Origin: Fusobacterium mortiferum ATCC 9817
Lineage (GTDB): Bacteria; Fusobacteriota; Fusobacteriia; Fusobacteriales; Fusobacteriaceae
Reading direction: 5' to 3'
DNA length: 64,000 bases
Assembly: GCF_000158195.2 (NCBI RefSeq)
Contig: NZ_GL987991.1
Location: forward strand, 135,447-199,446
Of this stretch, positions 25,382-34,423 are shown in pieces. Position 1 is the stretch's first letter. Every line of letters starts with the position of its first letter. The translations under genes were made by a program, and so were the position numbers. The notes under the pieces are model-generated. The model was given only the letters and a program-made list of their open reading frames with translations. It was not told the origin of the DNA and made no database searches.

Positions 25382-26734
25382 ATGCAGGAGATTGTAACAA
25401 AAGTCAATGAATTTTTATGGGGAAACTTTCTTATTATTTTATTAATGGGAACTGGAGTTTATTTTACATTAAAGCTTAACTTTATTCAAATCAGAAAATT
25501 TGGAGAAGGTTTAAAACAGGTAACTGGTTCTGTAAATCTAAATGGTAAAAAAGCTGATAAAAATGGAATGTCTTCTTTCCAAGCTTTAGCCACAGCTGTT
25601 GCTGCTCAAGTAGGAACAGGAAACCTAGCTGGAGCTGCTACAGCAATAGCTTCAGGAGGTCCAGGAGCTATATTTTGGATGTGGATAAGTGCTTTCTTTG
25701 GTATGGCAACTGTATATGTAGAGGCTATATTAGGACAAGTATTTAAAAGAAGAGTAGATGGGCATATTACAGGAGGTCCAGCTTACTATATAGAAAACTC
25801 TTTAAAAAATAGATGGCTTTCTAAAGGGTTAGCTATTTTCTTCTCAGTAGCTTGTATCTTAGCTCTTGGTCTTATGGGAAACGCTGTACAAGCTAACTCT
25901 ATATCTGTAGCTTTCAATAACGCCTTTGGAGTATCTCCTCTATTTGTCGGAGTAATAATATCAATTTTAGCTGGATTTGTATTCTTTGGAGGAATAAAAA
26001 GAATAGCCTCAGTTACAGAAAAAATCGTACCTATAATGGCTGGACTATATATATTAGCTTGTATCATAATTATATTCTTAAATTATAAAGAGATTATTCC
26101 AGCTATCATCTCTATATTCTATTCTGCTTTTAATCCAGAAGCAGCTCTTGGAGGAGCAATGGGAATCAGTGTAAAAAAAGCTATTAGATATGGAGTTGCT
26201 AGAGGACTTTTCTCTAATGAAGCTGGTATGGGTTCTACTCCTCATGCACATGCTATTGCTAAGGTTGAACACTGTGGAGAGCAAGGAATAGTAGCTATGA
26301 TTACAGTATTCATAGACACATTCGTTGTTCTTACTGGAACAGCTCTTGTTATTCTTACATCTGGAGTTAAAGAGGGAGAGGGTATTATTCTTACTCAAAA
26401 CGCTTTTATCAATACTCTTGGAAGTTTTGGTGATAGTTTTATAGCTATATGCTTATTTTTCTTTGCTTTCTCTACTATTGTTGGTTGGTACTTTTTTGGA
26501 GAAGCTAATATTAGATACCTTTTCAAAAATAATATTTCAATAAATATTTATAGAGTTGTTGTTATGTTGATGATTATTGTTGGTTCAACTTTAAAGGTTA
26601 GCTTAGTTTGGGAAATGGCTGATATGTTTAATGGAATGATGGTACTTCCTAATCTTATAGCTCTTTTAGCTCTAGGAAAATATGCTAGAACTTCTATGAA
26701 GGAATATGAAAATTTAGCTCCACAATTAATTTAA
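25382..26734 (+). CDS. Sodium:alanine/glycine symporter (AGCS family)
   Basis: 450-residue inner-membrane protein of the AlsT/DagA/AgcS family with about eleven spans. Signatures include QALATAVAAQVGTGNLAGAA near residue 65 and GLFSNEAGMGSTPHAHA near 276 (family pattern G-FSNEAG-GS). Imports alanine and/or glycine with Na+. The tandem glycine riboswitch directly upstream suggests glycine as a relevant substrate, for uptake or export. AGGAGG fixes the start. Confidence 0.94.
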   Translation: MQEIVTKVNEFLWGNFLIILLMGTGVYFTLKLNFIQIRKFGEGLKQVTGSVNLNGKKADKNGMSSFQALATAVAAQVGTGNLAGAATAIASGGPGAIFWMWISAFFGMATVYVEAILGQVFKRRVDGHITGGPAYYIENSLKNRWLSKGLAIFFSVACILALGLMGNAVQANSISVAFNNAFGVSPLFVGVIISILAGFVFFGGIKRIASVTEKIVPIMAGLYILACIIIIFLNYKEIIPAIISIFYSAFNPEAALGGAMGISVKKAIRYGVARGLFSNEAGMGSTPHAHAIAKVEHCGEQGIVAMITVFIDTFVVLTGTALVILTSGVKEGEGIILTQNAFINTLGSFGDSFIAICLFFFAFSTIVGWYFFGEANIRYLFKNNISINIYRVVVMLMIIVGSTLKVSLVWEMADMFNGMMVLPNLIALLALGKYARTSMKEYENLAPQLI

Positions 26735-26815
26735 ATTTTTCTTGTAAATTTCTATAAAAGTAGTATAATATGAGCATAGAACAAATATTATATTAAACTA
26801 ATAGGAGGAACAATT

Positions 26816-27088
26816 ATGAGTATCGAAAGAAATATGAAATACATCAGAGATGAGTATGATGCAGAAGTTGCAAGACTAGAAAGACTTAATAATTTTATTA
26901 AAAGTGAAGAGTTTGAAACTTCTACTGACGCTGAACAAAAGAAACTTTTATTAGAAAAACAAGAAACTTTAGCTAAATATGTTTCTATCATTGCTGAGCA
27001 AATCAAATATGATATGAAAAAAATCCAAGAAAAAGAGTATGCTACTGACAACTATGATGATATCCACGGAAATCATTTTAATAAATAA
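26816..27088 (+). CDS. Small coiled-coil protein (crAss001_48-related type)
   Basis: 90 residues, almost entirely helical and charged: MSIERNMKYIRDEYDAEVAR, then a heptad-like region, ending NDYDDIHGNHFNK-like. The pattern resembles small proteins annotated as crAss001_48 related, found in phages and their hosts; I recall this rather than can prove it. It stands alone between terminators with its own promoter (TATAAT near 26765) and an AGGAGGA site. Function unknown. Confidence 0.65.
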   Translation: MSIERNMKYIRDEYDAEVARLERLNNFIKSEEFETSTDAEQKKLLLEKQETLAKYVSIIAEQIKYDMKKIQEKEYATDNYDDIHGNHFNK

Positions 27089-27123
27089 TATTGAGCAATA
27101 GATCAGAATTTTTATAAAATAAT

Positions 27124-27160
27124 AAAGGGAGTTTTCAAATTTATATTGAGACTCCCTTTA
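27124..27160. terminator. Bidirectional terminator between convergent genes
   Basis: AAAGGGAGT (27124-27132) pairs with ACTCCCTTT (27151-27159), with A/T-rich flanks on both sides. Ends 26816-27088 on + and 27186-28106 on -. Confidence 0.75.
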
Positions 27161-27185
27161 AATTTCAATAAGTTTTAAACAAATA

Positions 27186-28106
27186 TTATGGTAAAATATG
27201 TCCAGCACTTAGATATAGTTTATACCATTCTTCTCTACTAAGAGTTACCTTACTTCCATCTATTATCTCTTGTAGTCTTGAAATTTTTGTCGTACCAGCT
27301 ATCATCTGTATCTTAGCTGGGTGTCTTAATATCCAAGCTGTTGCTATTCCAGTAGGTGTTATCCCATATTTTTTAGCTAACTCTTCTAAATTTTTATTTA
27401 GCTCTGGGTATTTTTCACTTCCTATAAATACCCCTTCAAAAAATCCATATTGAAAAGGTGACCAAGCTTGTATTGTCATATCATGTAGACGGCAATAATC
27501 AAGAACACTTCCATCTCTATCAAAACTACCATCAGTAAGCATATTTACTTCCATTCCACTAGCTATCATATTAGAAAAAGGAAGACTAAATTGCAATTGA
27601 TTTACTAATAAATCTTGCTTTAAATATTTTTTTAATAACTCTATCTGTGAAGGTTTATGATTAGATACTCCAAAATATCTTACTTTACCACTAGAATGTA
27701 AAATTTCAAAAGCTTCTGCTACCTCTTCAGGCTCTACTAAAACATCTGGTCTATGTAGTACTAAAATATCTAAATAATCTATATCTAAACGCTCTAAAAT
27801 TTCATCAACAGATTTTATAATATACTCTTTAGAAAAATCATACATCTTTTCTGGAACTATTCCACATTTTGATTGTATGACTATATCCTCTCTTTTTATT
27901 CCAGAGAGTTTTAAAGCTTTGCCAAAAAGTCTTTCACACTCTCCTCTTCCATAGATATCAGCATGGTCAAAAAAATTTAATCCATTATCTACACAAAACT
28001 TTATATACTCTGCAAGTTCTTCAATATTCATACTATTAATTCTCATACAACCAATAGCTACTCTTGGAACTTTTAAATTAGATTTTCCTAAATTCATAGT
28101 CTTCAC
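27186..28106 (-). CDS. Aldo/keto reductase (YdhF-like)
   Basis: 306 residues of TIM-barrel aldo/keto reductase. Catalytic Asp and Tyr lie in FFDHADIYGRGECE, the active-site Lys in VIQSKCGI, and His in LVLHRPD. The C-terminal IQMIAGTTKISRLQEI binds NADPH. The sequence resembles E. coli YdhF oxidoreductases. Cytoplasmic, NADPH-dependent, natural substrate unknown. Start has GAGGGTGA. Its promoter region contains the tRNA-Thr gene just upstream on the same strand. Confidence 0.92.
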   Translation of the reverse strand: MKTMNLGKSNLKVPRVAIGCMRINSMNIEELAEYIKFCVDNGLNFFDHADIYGRGECERLFGKALKLSGIKREDIVIQSKCGIVPEKMYDFSKEYIIKSVDEILERLDIDYLDILVLHRPDVLVEPEEVAEAFEILHSSGKVRYFGVSNHKPSQIELLKKYLKQDLLVNQLQFSLPFSNMIASGMEVNMLTDGSFDRDGSVLDYCRLHDMTIQAWSPFQYGFFEGVFIGSEKYPELNKNLEELAKKYGITPTGIATAWILRHPAKIQMIAGTTKISRLQEIIDGSKVTLSREEWYKLYLSAGHILP

Positions 28107-28120
28107 CCTCTAAAATAAAA

Positions 28121-28196
28121 TGGTGCTCCAGAGTGGATTCGAACCACCTGCCTCTTGCTTACCATGCAAGTGCTCTACCTAGTGAGCTACTAGAGC
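28121..28196 (-). tRNA. tRNA-Thr (anticodon GGT)
   Basis: Minus-strand cloverleaf: acceptor GCTCTAG/CTGGAGC, D-arm TAGCTCACTAGGTAGAGCA, anticodon stem CTTGC/GCAAG with loop ATGGTAA (anticodon GGT, reads ACC/ACT), variable loop, T-loop GGTTCGAATCC, encoded CCA (28121-28123 on +). All stems pair. Confidence 0.95.
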
Positions 28197-28236
28197 AACT
28201 TTTTTAAATTATATCATATTTACTTTATAAATTCAA

Positions 28237-28941
28237 TTATTGCTCAAAAACTCCTAAGTCTTTATTATCTATCAAAAGCTCTACTCTATCATCATCAGCT
28301 AAATAGGAGTAATTTTCAACGAACCATTTAACTAATTCATTATCTCTTTTTACAATAGTTCCATTATCTATAAAGATATTAATAGTGATTGCTTTAAAAT
28401 ATTTTAGCCCTAACTCAATATCTCTTTTGATCATCTCTTTACTCTGTCCTTTAGTACAGATAAGTAAACATACAGAATAAACCTCTTTTCCTATTTCTAA
28501 AAGTTGCTCCTCATTTAAAGAAAAATTTTTATTATACCCTTTTATTCTATACTCATTATCAAAAGTTTCTAGTCCCATTCTAAATCTAATTTCTATTCCT
28601 TTGAAATAATCTCTTATCTCCTTAAGCCTTTTGATATATCCATAATAAATTTCAAAATATAGAGTTTTAATATTTTTTTCTATTACTATTCTTTTGATTT
28701 CAGCTAAAGTTTTTGGAGTTAACTCAAACACAGAGCCAGAATTGATTACCTCTAAAACTCCATATTCTCCTGTTATCTCTTTTAATACTTCAAAATTTAC
28801 TCTATCTATCTCCTCTTCATTTAAAGAATTATCCTCTATATAGTTACAGAAACTACACTTTCCATATTTACATGGAAAACTTTTTAATAAAACTATCTCT
28901 CTCTGATGCTTATCTTTTATTTTATTATATCTTATTCCCAT
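28237..28941 (-). CDS. Radical SAM protein with CX4CX2C motif
   Basis: 234 residues with cysteines in PCKYGKCSFCNY (about residues 24-35), i.e. C-X4-C-X2-C rather than the canonical C-X3-C-X2-C. Downstream are features of a radical SAM barrel: INSGSVFEL (glycine-rich SAM-binding turn), EIRFRMGLETFD (SAM-binding Gln/Glu region) and a core of beta/alpha repeats. This resembles TIGR01210/Elp3-like proteins. Substrate unknown. Start fixed by AAGGAG. It stands alone on the minus strand. Confidence 0.75.
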   Translation of the reverse strand: MGIRYNKIKDKHQREIVLLKSFPCKYGKCSFCNYIEDNSLNEEEIDRVNFEVLKEITGEYGVLEVINSGSVFELTPKTLAEIKRIVIEKNIKTLYFEIYYGYIKRLKEIRDYFKGIEIRFRMGLETFDNEYRIKGYNKNFSLNEEQLLEIGKEVYSVCLLICTKGQSKEMIKRDIELGLKYFKAITINIFIDNGTIVKRDNELVKWFVENYSYLADDDRVELLIDNKDLGVFEQ

Positions 28942-28954
28942 TTCAGCTCCTTCT

Positions 28955-29096
28955 TAAATTAAATAATAAAGAGAATAAATAGAGCAAGTCAGCAAAAGCG
29001 AACATTAAAAACACAATTATAAATTTAAAATTTGTGTTTTTAGTAAGCTAAGCCGTACTTGCTCCTTACTCTTTAAACAAAGTTATTTTTTAATTA
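28955..29096. repeat. Modular palindromic repeat, copy R3 (decayed)
   Basis: Shares AGAATAAATAGAGCAAGTCAGC with R1 on the left and TACTTGCTCCTTACTCTTTAAACAAAGTTATT on the right (in parts). The centre is AAAAACACAATT...AATTTGTGTTTTT, a simple hairpin lacking the ACTGTTTGA loop. The outer ends have drifted to TTAAATTAAATAA/TTTTTTAATTAA. Confidence 0.7.
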
Positions 29097-29107
29097 ATAT
29101 CTAACAA

Positions 29108-29917
29108 TTAAAACTCATAAGAAGATGTTGCCTCTTCTCCCTTGATTTTTTTCTCAATAGCTCTGATAAATCTAGGAATAGGCCACTCTTTATCCTCTTT
29201 TTTCTCTTCTTGTCTTGTATATATTCTAGTTAACTCCTCTTTATAAGCAAGAGCTTCCCCTTGATACTCCTCTATTGGTTTTACAGGATACTCTTTTAAT
29301 CCTGGGTAAGTAGTATCTAATATTTTATTCCACTCATCTATTTGCTCTTTGTGAAGTGATAAGAAGAAATCAATATCTCCACTAAATCTAATCTCTTTAA
29401 TTATATCTCCTACTTCTAATTTTTTGATTCTTTCAAAATCTACATCACTTACATACTCTCCAAATATAGTATGTTTACCATTTAACCAATCAGCAGGATA
29501 TAGAGTCATAAAAAATTGTGAACCTCCTGTACCAGGTCCAGCATTTGCCATAGCTAACATACCTTGTTGGAAAAAGTCTAACCAGTTTACAAATTCATCT
29601 GGAATAGAGTATCCAGGTCCTCCTGTACCAGTTCCTGTAGGATCTCCCCCTTGAACAACAAAGTTTTCAACAGCTCTATGTATTTTAGTATTGTTATAGT
29701 AACCTCTTTGAGCAAGGTTTATAAAGTTTGCCACTGTTATAGGAGCAGCTTCTGGATAAAGATAAAAAGTAATATCTCCCTGTGTTGTAATAAAAGTTGC
29801 TCTGATGTCATTATATTTAGCAGCTTCCTCTCTTCTAGCTATATCTCTTAGACTAGTACAAGAAAAAGCAGTAAGTACAAGTGTTAAAGTTAGTAAAAAT
29901 TTTAATAGTTTCTTCAT
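29108..29917 (-). CDS. Cyclophilin-type peptidyl-prolyl isomerase lipoprotein
   Basis: 269 residues. Lipoprotein signal ending LTAFSC (Cys20), then a cyclophilin domain with NFINLAQRGYYNNTKIHR, FVVQGGDPTGTGTGGPGY and GSQFFMTL motifs (residues 62-150), then a charged C-terminal extension of about 90 residues, larger than the usual 160-170 domain. It catalyses proline cis-trans isomerisation outside the cytoplasmic membrane, likely in periplasmic protein folding. GGGAGG fixes the start. Confidence 0.92.
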   Translation of the reverse strand: MKKLLKFLLTLTLVLTAFSCTSLRDIARREEAAKYNDIRATFITTQGDITFYLYPEAAPITVANFINLAQRGYYNNTKIHRAVENFVVQGGDPTGTGTGGPGYSIPDEFVNWLDFFQQGMLAMANAGPGTGGSQFFMTLYPADWLNGKHTIFGEYVSDVDFERIKKLEVGDIIKEIRFSGDIDFFLSLHKEQIDEWNKILDTTYPGLKEYPVKPIEEYQGEALAYKEELTRIYTRQEEKKEDKEWPIPRFIRAIEKKIKGEEATSSYEF

Positions 29918-29981
29918 TGTTAAGTCCTCCCAAAGTTTTCTTTACTAGATTATACTATAATTTTCTCTATTTTCCAAGAGA

Positions 29982-30755
29982 TTATTTTATCAAATATTTT
30001 TGTAGACTCTTAGTAGATAGAGTTAAAATTATAGATATACCAATTAGTAAAACTGATAGTGCATTGATAACAGGAGAAACTCCTAATCTTATCATAGAAT
30101 AGATTCTAAGTGGAAGTGTTGATGAACCTGGTCCTGCTACAAAGAATGTAGTAACAAAATCATCAAAAGATAGAGTTACAGCTATTAAAAATCCAGATAT
30201 TATCCCTGGAAGTATGGCAGGAATAATTACCTTTGTAAGAGCTTGCCACTCTGTTGCTCCAAGGTCATAAGCAGCCTCTACTATGGAATAATCAAATTCC
30301 TCTAGTCTAGATAGTATTATAAATAGTACAAAAGGAATGTTAAATGTTGTATGAGCTATAAATATAGTAGTAAGTCCCAATTCAAACTTTATTGTAGCAA
30401 ATAAAATAAGAAGAGAAACCCCTAAAATTATCTCTGGAATAACTAAAGGAACATAAGTAAGTGTTTGTAAATATTTTTTTCCTTTAAAGTCATACCATTG
30501 AAGTCCAATAGCTCCAAGAGTTCCAATAATTGTAGAAGTAAGCCCAGATACAATAGCTATTCCTACACTATATCTAAAAGCTTTCCAAATATTATCTGAA
30601 TACATAAATAACTCTCTATACCATTTTAATGAAAATCCTTTCCATACCATAGATTTTCCATCATTAAATGAATATACTATCAATATAACTAAGGGAATAT
30701 AGAAAAATAACATTGAAAGTATAAAAAAGAATAATGAAGTTCTTCTTTTATTCAT
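29982..30755 (-). CDS. potC: Spermidine/putrescine ABC transporter permease PotC
   Basis: 257 residues, six predicted spans, with the EAA loop EAAYDLGATEWQALTKVIIP near residue 145 that docks onto the ATPase. Similar in length and sequence layout to PotC. It overlaps the end of potB by 8 bases, so it is translationally coupled. With PotB it forms the polyamine channel. Start has GGTGATGG. Confidence 0.92.
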   Translation of the reverse strand: MNKRRTSLFFFILSMLFFYIPLVILIVYSFNDGKSMVWKGFSLKWYRELFMYSDNIWKAFRYSVGIAIVSGLTSTIIGTLGAIGLQWYDFKGKKYLQTLTYVPLVIPEIILGVSLLILFATIKFELGLTTIFIAHTTFNIPFVLFIILSRLEEFDYSIVEAAYDLGATEWQALTKVIIPAILPGIISGFLIAVTLSFDDFVTTFFVAGPGSSTLPLRIYSMIRLGVSPVINALSVLLIGISIILTLSTKSLQKYLIK

Positions 30756-31605
30756 CTTCAGCCATCACCTCTAGTTTTGTTTCTTTATTGCTAAGCTTCA
30801 TAAATAATAGTATAGCTATTGAAGTTACTATTATAAGAGCTGCTGAAATTGTAGAAGCTAGAGGCCAGTTTCTAGTAACAGTAAGATGTTGAGCAATTAT
30901 ATTTCCTAACATTGTAGCCTGTGTTCCTCCTACTAACTTCGGTACAGCATATGAACCTAGAGCTGGAATAAATGTAAATAGTACAGCAGTTATAATTCCC
31001 GGTTTTATATTAGGAATAAAAACTTTGAAAAAAGCTTCTCTATTAGTAGCCCCTAAATCTCTAGCTGCCTCTATAAGAGAGAAATCAAACTTCTCTATTA
31101 CAGCATATAGAGGAAGTATAGCAAATGGTAAGCTAGTATATACAGAGATAAGTATAACAGCTCCTGTATTGTACAATAGTTGTAATGGAGCATCTATTAT
31201 TCCTAATTTCAATAATATATTATTTAAAAATCCATTATTTCCCAATACAGCTATCCAAGCATAGATTCTAATTAAAAAATTTGTCCAGAAAGGAATAATT
31301 ACTAAAAATAGTAATTCTTTTTTATATTTAGACCTAGCTATATAATAAGCAGTAGGTATTGATAATAGTACTGTAAATATAGTTACCATAATAGATATAT
31401 AAACTGTTTTAAACAGAATTGTCAAAAAAACCTTGTCTGTAAATATATAGAAACTAGCTAGTGAAAGTTCCATCTCTACTCCACCATAAGTTCCCTTTTT
31501 CAAAAAGGCATATGCTAATACAATAACCATTGGGATAGCAAAGAAAACTATCAACCAAAGTGCTATTGGAAGAGTGTAGTATGTACCAAGTTTACTTTTC
31601 TTCAC
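30748..31605 (-). CDS. potB: Spermidine/putrescine ABC transporter permease PotB
   Basis: 285 residues, six spans, with the EAA loop EAARDLGATNREAFFKVFIP near residue 185. GTG start at 31605 inside the end of potA (14-base overlap), with GAGGTGAT just before. Partner of PotC. Confidence 0.92.
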   Translation of the reverse strand: MKKSKLGTYYTLPIALWLIVFFAIPMVIVLAYAFLKKGTYGGVEMELSLASFYIFTDKVFLTILFKTVYISIMVTIFTVLLSIPTAYYIARSKYKKELLFLVIIPFWTNFLIRIYAWIAVLGNNGFLNNILLKLGIIDAPLQLLYNTGAVILISVYTSLPFAILPLYAVIEKFDFSLIEAARDLGATNREAFFKVFIPNIKPGIITAVLFTFIPALGSYAVPKLVGGTQATMLGNIIAQHLTVTRNWPLASTISAALIIVTSIAILLFMKLSNKETKLEVMAEDE

Positions 31606-32728
31606 CAGATATCACCTCTACTAAGAAACCATCATCAGCGTCCCAAGCTATATATGCTTCTTCGTCCCACCAGATAGCTCCCTCATCATTATCATCAAAA
31701 TACACAGCATGTTGCTTAAATACTTTAAAAGTTAACTCTTTATCATTATTTAAGAAAACGAAGTATTTACTTTGGAATCCAGAATAAATTAATTCATTTA
31801 CATATACTTTTAAAACATTTATTTTTTCATTTTCATTTACAGCCTTTGGCATAGTTTTAGATAATTTAATCTTCTCTGGTCTAATAGATACCTTAACTCT
31901 ATCTCCAACTTTTACAGGTTTGTCCATTTCAAAAACTAGACTTCCTAATTTCTCATTATAAAGTTTTGCAAACTCTTTATCCATAATCTCTGTAACTGTT
32001 CCTTCAAAGAAGTTATTCTCTCCTATAAAGTCAGCAACAAAAGAGTCAGCTGGAGATTCATATACCTCTGCTGGAGTTCCTACTTGTAAAATCTCCCCTT
32101 TATTCATTACAGCTATTCTATCTGATATTGATAGAGCTTCTTGCTGGTCATGTGTTATAAATATAAATGTAATTCCTACCTCTTCATGTATCAAGTCCAA
32201 TTCAATCAATAGATTTTGTCTTAACTTGGCATCTAGTGCTGAAAGAGGTTCATCTAATAATAGGAGTCCTGGCTTATTAATCAAAGCTCTAGCTATAGAT
32301 ACCCTTTGTTGTTGTCCTCCAGAAAGCTGATTAGGCATCTTATTAATATGCTCAGAAAGTCCCACTAATTTTACAAATTTTTTAACTTCACTATCTATAG
32401 TTGCATCATCTATTTTCTTTAATCTCAAAGGAAAAGCTATATTTTCATATACAGTCAAATGTGGAAATAGTGCATATTTTTGAAATATTGTATTTACATT
32501 TCTTTTATTAGGTGGAAGTTTTGTAATATCCTCATCTCCTAAATAGATAACTCCCCCATCTGGCTCTGTAAATCCTGCTATCATTCTAAGCAAGGTGGTT
32601 TTACCACACCCCGAAGGTCCCAAAATAGAAAAAATTTCTCCATCTTTTATATCCAAGTTGATGTTTTTCAATACTTGAACTCCATCATAGCTTTTAGTAA
32701 CATTTTTAATACTTATGTCTTTTTTCAA
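31592..32728 (-). CDS. potA: Spermidine/putrescine ABC transporter ATPase PotA
   Basis: 378 residues: ABC ATPase with Walker A GPSGCGKTT, Q-loop, signature LSGGQQQR, Walker B LLLLDEPLSALD and a C-terminal TOBE domain (from about residue 285). TTG at 32728 is preferred: GGAGG lies 7 bases before it, whereas the ATG at 32734 directly abuts that site. No potD binding-protein gene follows in this window, so the substrate specificity comes from a gene elsewhere. Confidence 0.9.
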   Translation of the reverse strand: MKKDISIKNVTKSYDGVQVLKNINLDIKDGEIFSILGPSGCGKTTLLRMIAGFTEPDGGVIYLGDEDITKLPPNKRNVNTIFQKYALFPHLTVYENIAFPLRLKKIDDATIDSEVKKFVKLVGLSEHINKMPNQLSGGQQQRVSIARALINKPGLLLLDEPLSALDAKLRQNLLIELDLIHEEVGITFIFITHDQQEALSISDRIAVMNKGEILQVGTPAEVYESPADSFVADFIGENNFFEGTVTEIMDKEFAKLYNEKLGSLVFEMDKPVKVGDRVKVSIRPEKIKLSKTMPKAVNENEKINVLKVYVNELIYSGFQSKYFVFLNNDKELTFKVFKQHAVYFDDNDEGAIWWDEEAYIAWDADDGFLVEVISGEEK

Positions 32729-32867
32729 TCTCATACCTCCATTACTCAGAATTATTATGTTCAATTCTTTTAGTTTAATATATTTTTTTTATTATTTAAA
32801 ATATTTTTATTTTTTAATCACTTTGATGATTATATCATATATTATAAAAAAAGAAAAGAGATAATAA

Positions 32868-33299
32868 TTAAATTATCTCAATACTATCTCCCTCTTTTAC
32901 TTTTCCACCTTTTATTACAATGGTAAATATTCCCTCTCTAGGCATAATACAATCTCCTACAGCATGGTAGATTGCACAATGTGAATGACACTCTTTACCA
33001 ATTTGAGTTACTTCTAATATAATATCATCATTGATTTTTAATCTAGTTCCAACAGGTAGTTTTGCACAATCCATTCCCTCTACTATAAGATTTTCTCCAA
33101 AATCTCCATCTACTACATTTCCACCTCTTGCAATGAAATCTGTAACTTTTTCTTTAGAAAGTAGACTCACTTGTCTATGCCAGTTTCCAGCATGAGCATC
33201 TCCTTCTAAACCAAAGTTTTCAATTAAAACTCCCTCATGTACATTAACCTTTTGAGTTCCTTTCTTTTCACTGATACATACTGCTACTATTTTTGCCAT
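32868..33299 (-). CDS. MOSC domain protein
   Basis: 143 residues: MOSC (molybdenum cofactor sulfurase C-terminal) fold, with FGLEGDAHAGNWHRQVSLLS, NLIVEGMDC, LEVTQIGKECHSHC and a conserved Cys, matching small MOSC proteins that handle sulfur or molybdenum cofactor. ATG 33299 with GGAGG 6 bases before is used; upstream in-frame ATG 33317 lies inside moaA. One base after moaA stop, clearly coupled. Confidence 0.9.
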   Translation of the reverse strand: MAKIVAVCISEKKGTQKVNVHEGVLIENFGLEGDAHAGNWHRQVSLLSKEKVTDFIARGGNVVDGDFGENLIVEGMDCAKLPVGTRLKINDDIILEVTQIGKECHSHCAIYHAVGDCIMPREGIFTIVIKGGKVKEGDSIEII

Positions 33300-33300
33300 C

Positions 33301-34275
33301 TTATCCTCCAATTTCATTCATATATCTTTTGTCAAAATTTTCATCATCTTTTTTTTCCATTTTATGTCTATCTGGTTTACTGTCTATAGCTAATTGTATT
33401 TTTTCTTTTATTAATTCATCAGATACACCTGCTCTAAGTAACCCTTTTAAATTTAAACCATCATTCCAATGTAAACAAAGTTTTAAAAATCCCTCTGGTG
33501 TTACTCTTACCCTATTACATTTTTCACAAAAATTATGTGATATAGGAGTAATAAATCCTACACACCCTATTCCTTTTTCTGTTTTGTAATAAGTTGCAGG
33601 CCCCGAACCTATTTTTTCATCAAATGGAGTTAGTTTTTTCTCCTTTAAAATAATATCTTTAACCTCATCATTTGAGATTGGAACATACTCTTTTCCCAAT
33701 CCTATTGGCATAAGCTCAATAAATCTAATATCGATTGGATACTTTTCTGTTAGATTTACAAAATCCATTATCTCACTGTCATTTTTTCCTCTAACAAGGA
33801 CAACATTGAGTTTAATTCTTTTAAATTTTAGCTCTATAGCTCTATGTAAAGAGAATAATACCTTATCTAAATCTCCACCACCAGTAATCTCTTTAAATAA
33901 ATCTTTTTTCAATGTATCCAAGCTTATATTTAAACTATGAATTTTTTTATCTTTTAAAAATTCTAACTCCTCACTTAACCTAATTCCATTAGTAGTAATA
34001 TTAATCTCTTCAATATCTTCAATATTATTTATAGTTTCAACAATATCTCTAAAATTCCTTCTAACTAACGGTTCTCCTCCAGTGATACGAATTTTTTTTA
34101 TTCCTAAGTCTGAAAATATCTTTATTACCCTTCCTATCTCTTCAACTGACAACAACTCATCTTTAGGAAGAAAAACTATATCTTTATCCCCCATACAATA
34201 TTTACATCTGAGATTACATCTATCAGTTATAGAGAGCCTTAAATAATCTATATTTCTATTTAACTTATCTCTCAT
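33301..34275 (-). CDS. moaA: GTP 3',8-cyclase MoaA (molybdenum cofactor synthesis)
   Basis: 324 residues of radical SAM enzyme: first cluster CNLRCKYC near residue 20, second cluster CEKCNRVRVTPEGFLKLCL near 258-276 (C-X2-C...C), and the C-terminal Gly-Gly that MoaA needs. It makes 3',8-cyclo-GTP, the first step to molybdopterin. Other moa/moe genes are not in the window. Weak ribosome site; start kept at 34275 since the N-terminus MRDKLNRNIDYLRLSITDRC is typical. Confidence 0.94.
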   Translation of the reverse strand: MRDKLNRNIDYLRLSITDRCNLRCKYCMGDKDIVFLPKDELLSVEEIGRVIKIFSDLGIKKIRITGGEPLVRRNFRDIVETINNIEDIEEINITTNGIRLSEELEFLKDKKIHSLNISLDTLKKDLFKEITGGGDLDKVLFSLHRAIELKFKRIKLNVVLVRGKNDSEIMDFVNLTEKYPIDIRFIELMPIGLGKEYVPISNDEVKDIILKEKKLTPFDEKIGSGPATYYKTEKGIGCVGFITPISHNFCEKCNRVRVTPEGFLKLCLHWNDGLNLKGLLRAGVSDELIKEKIQLAIDSKPDRHKMEKKDDENFDKRYMNEIGG

Positions 34276-34362
34276 TTATATCTAATTTTTTCCTCTTTTC
34301 TAATTTTTTCTACACTTCTAATATAACATATTTATTAAAATATTTCTATATAAAAAATTATA

Positions 34363-34391
34363 TTGACATATTTTATAAACTAGATTATGCT
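34363..34391 (+). promoter_or_regulatory. Promoter of yqeB operon
   Basis: TTGACA (34363-34368), 17-base spacer, TATGCT (34386-34391), ATG at 34424. It lies in the intergenic region divergent from moaA. Confidence 0.7.
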
Positions 34392-34423
34392 AGAAGTAAG
34401 GATGAGGTAAAGGGGTTGAGAAA

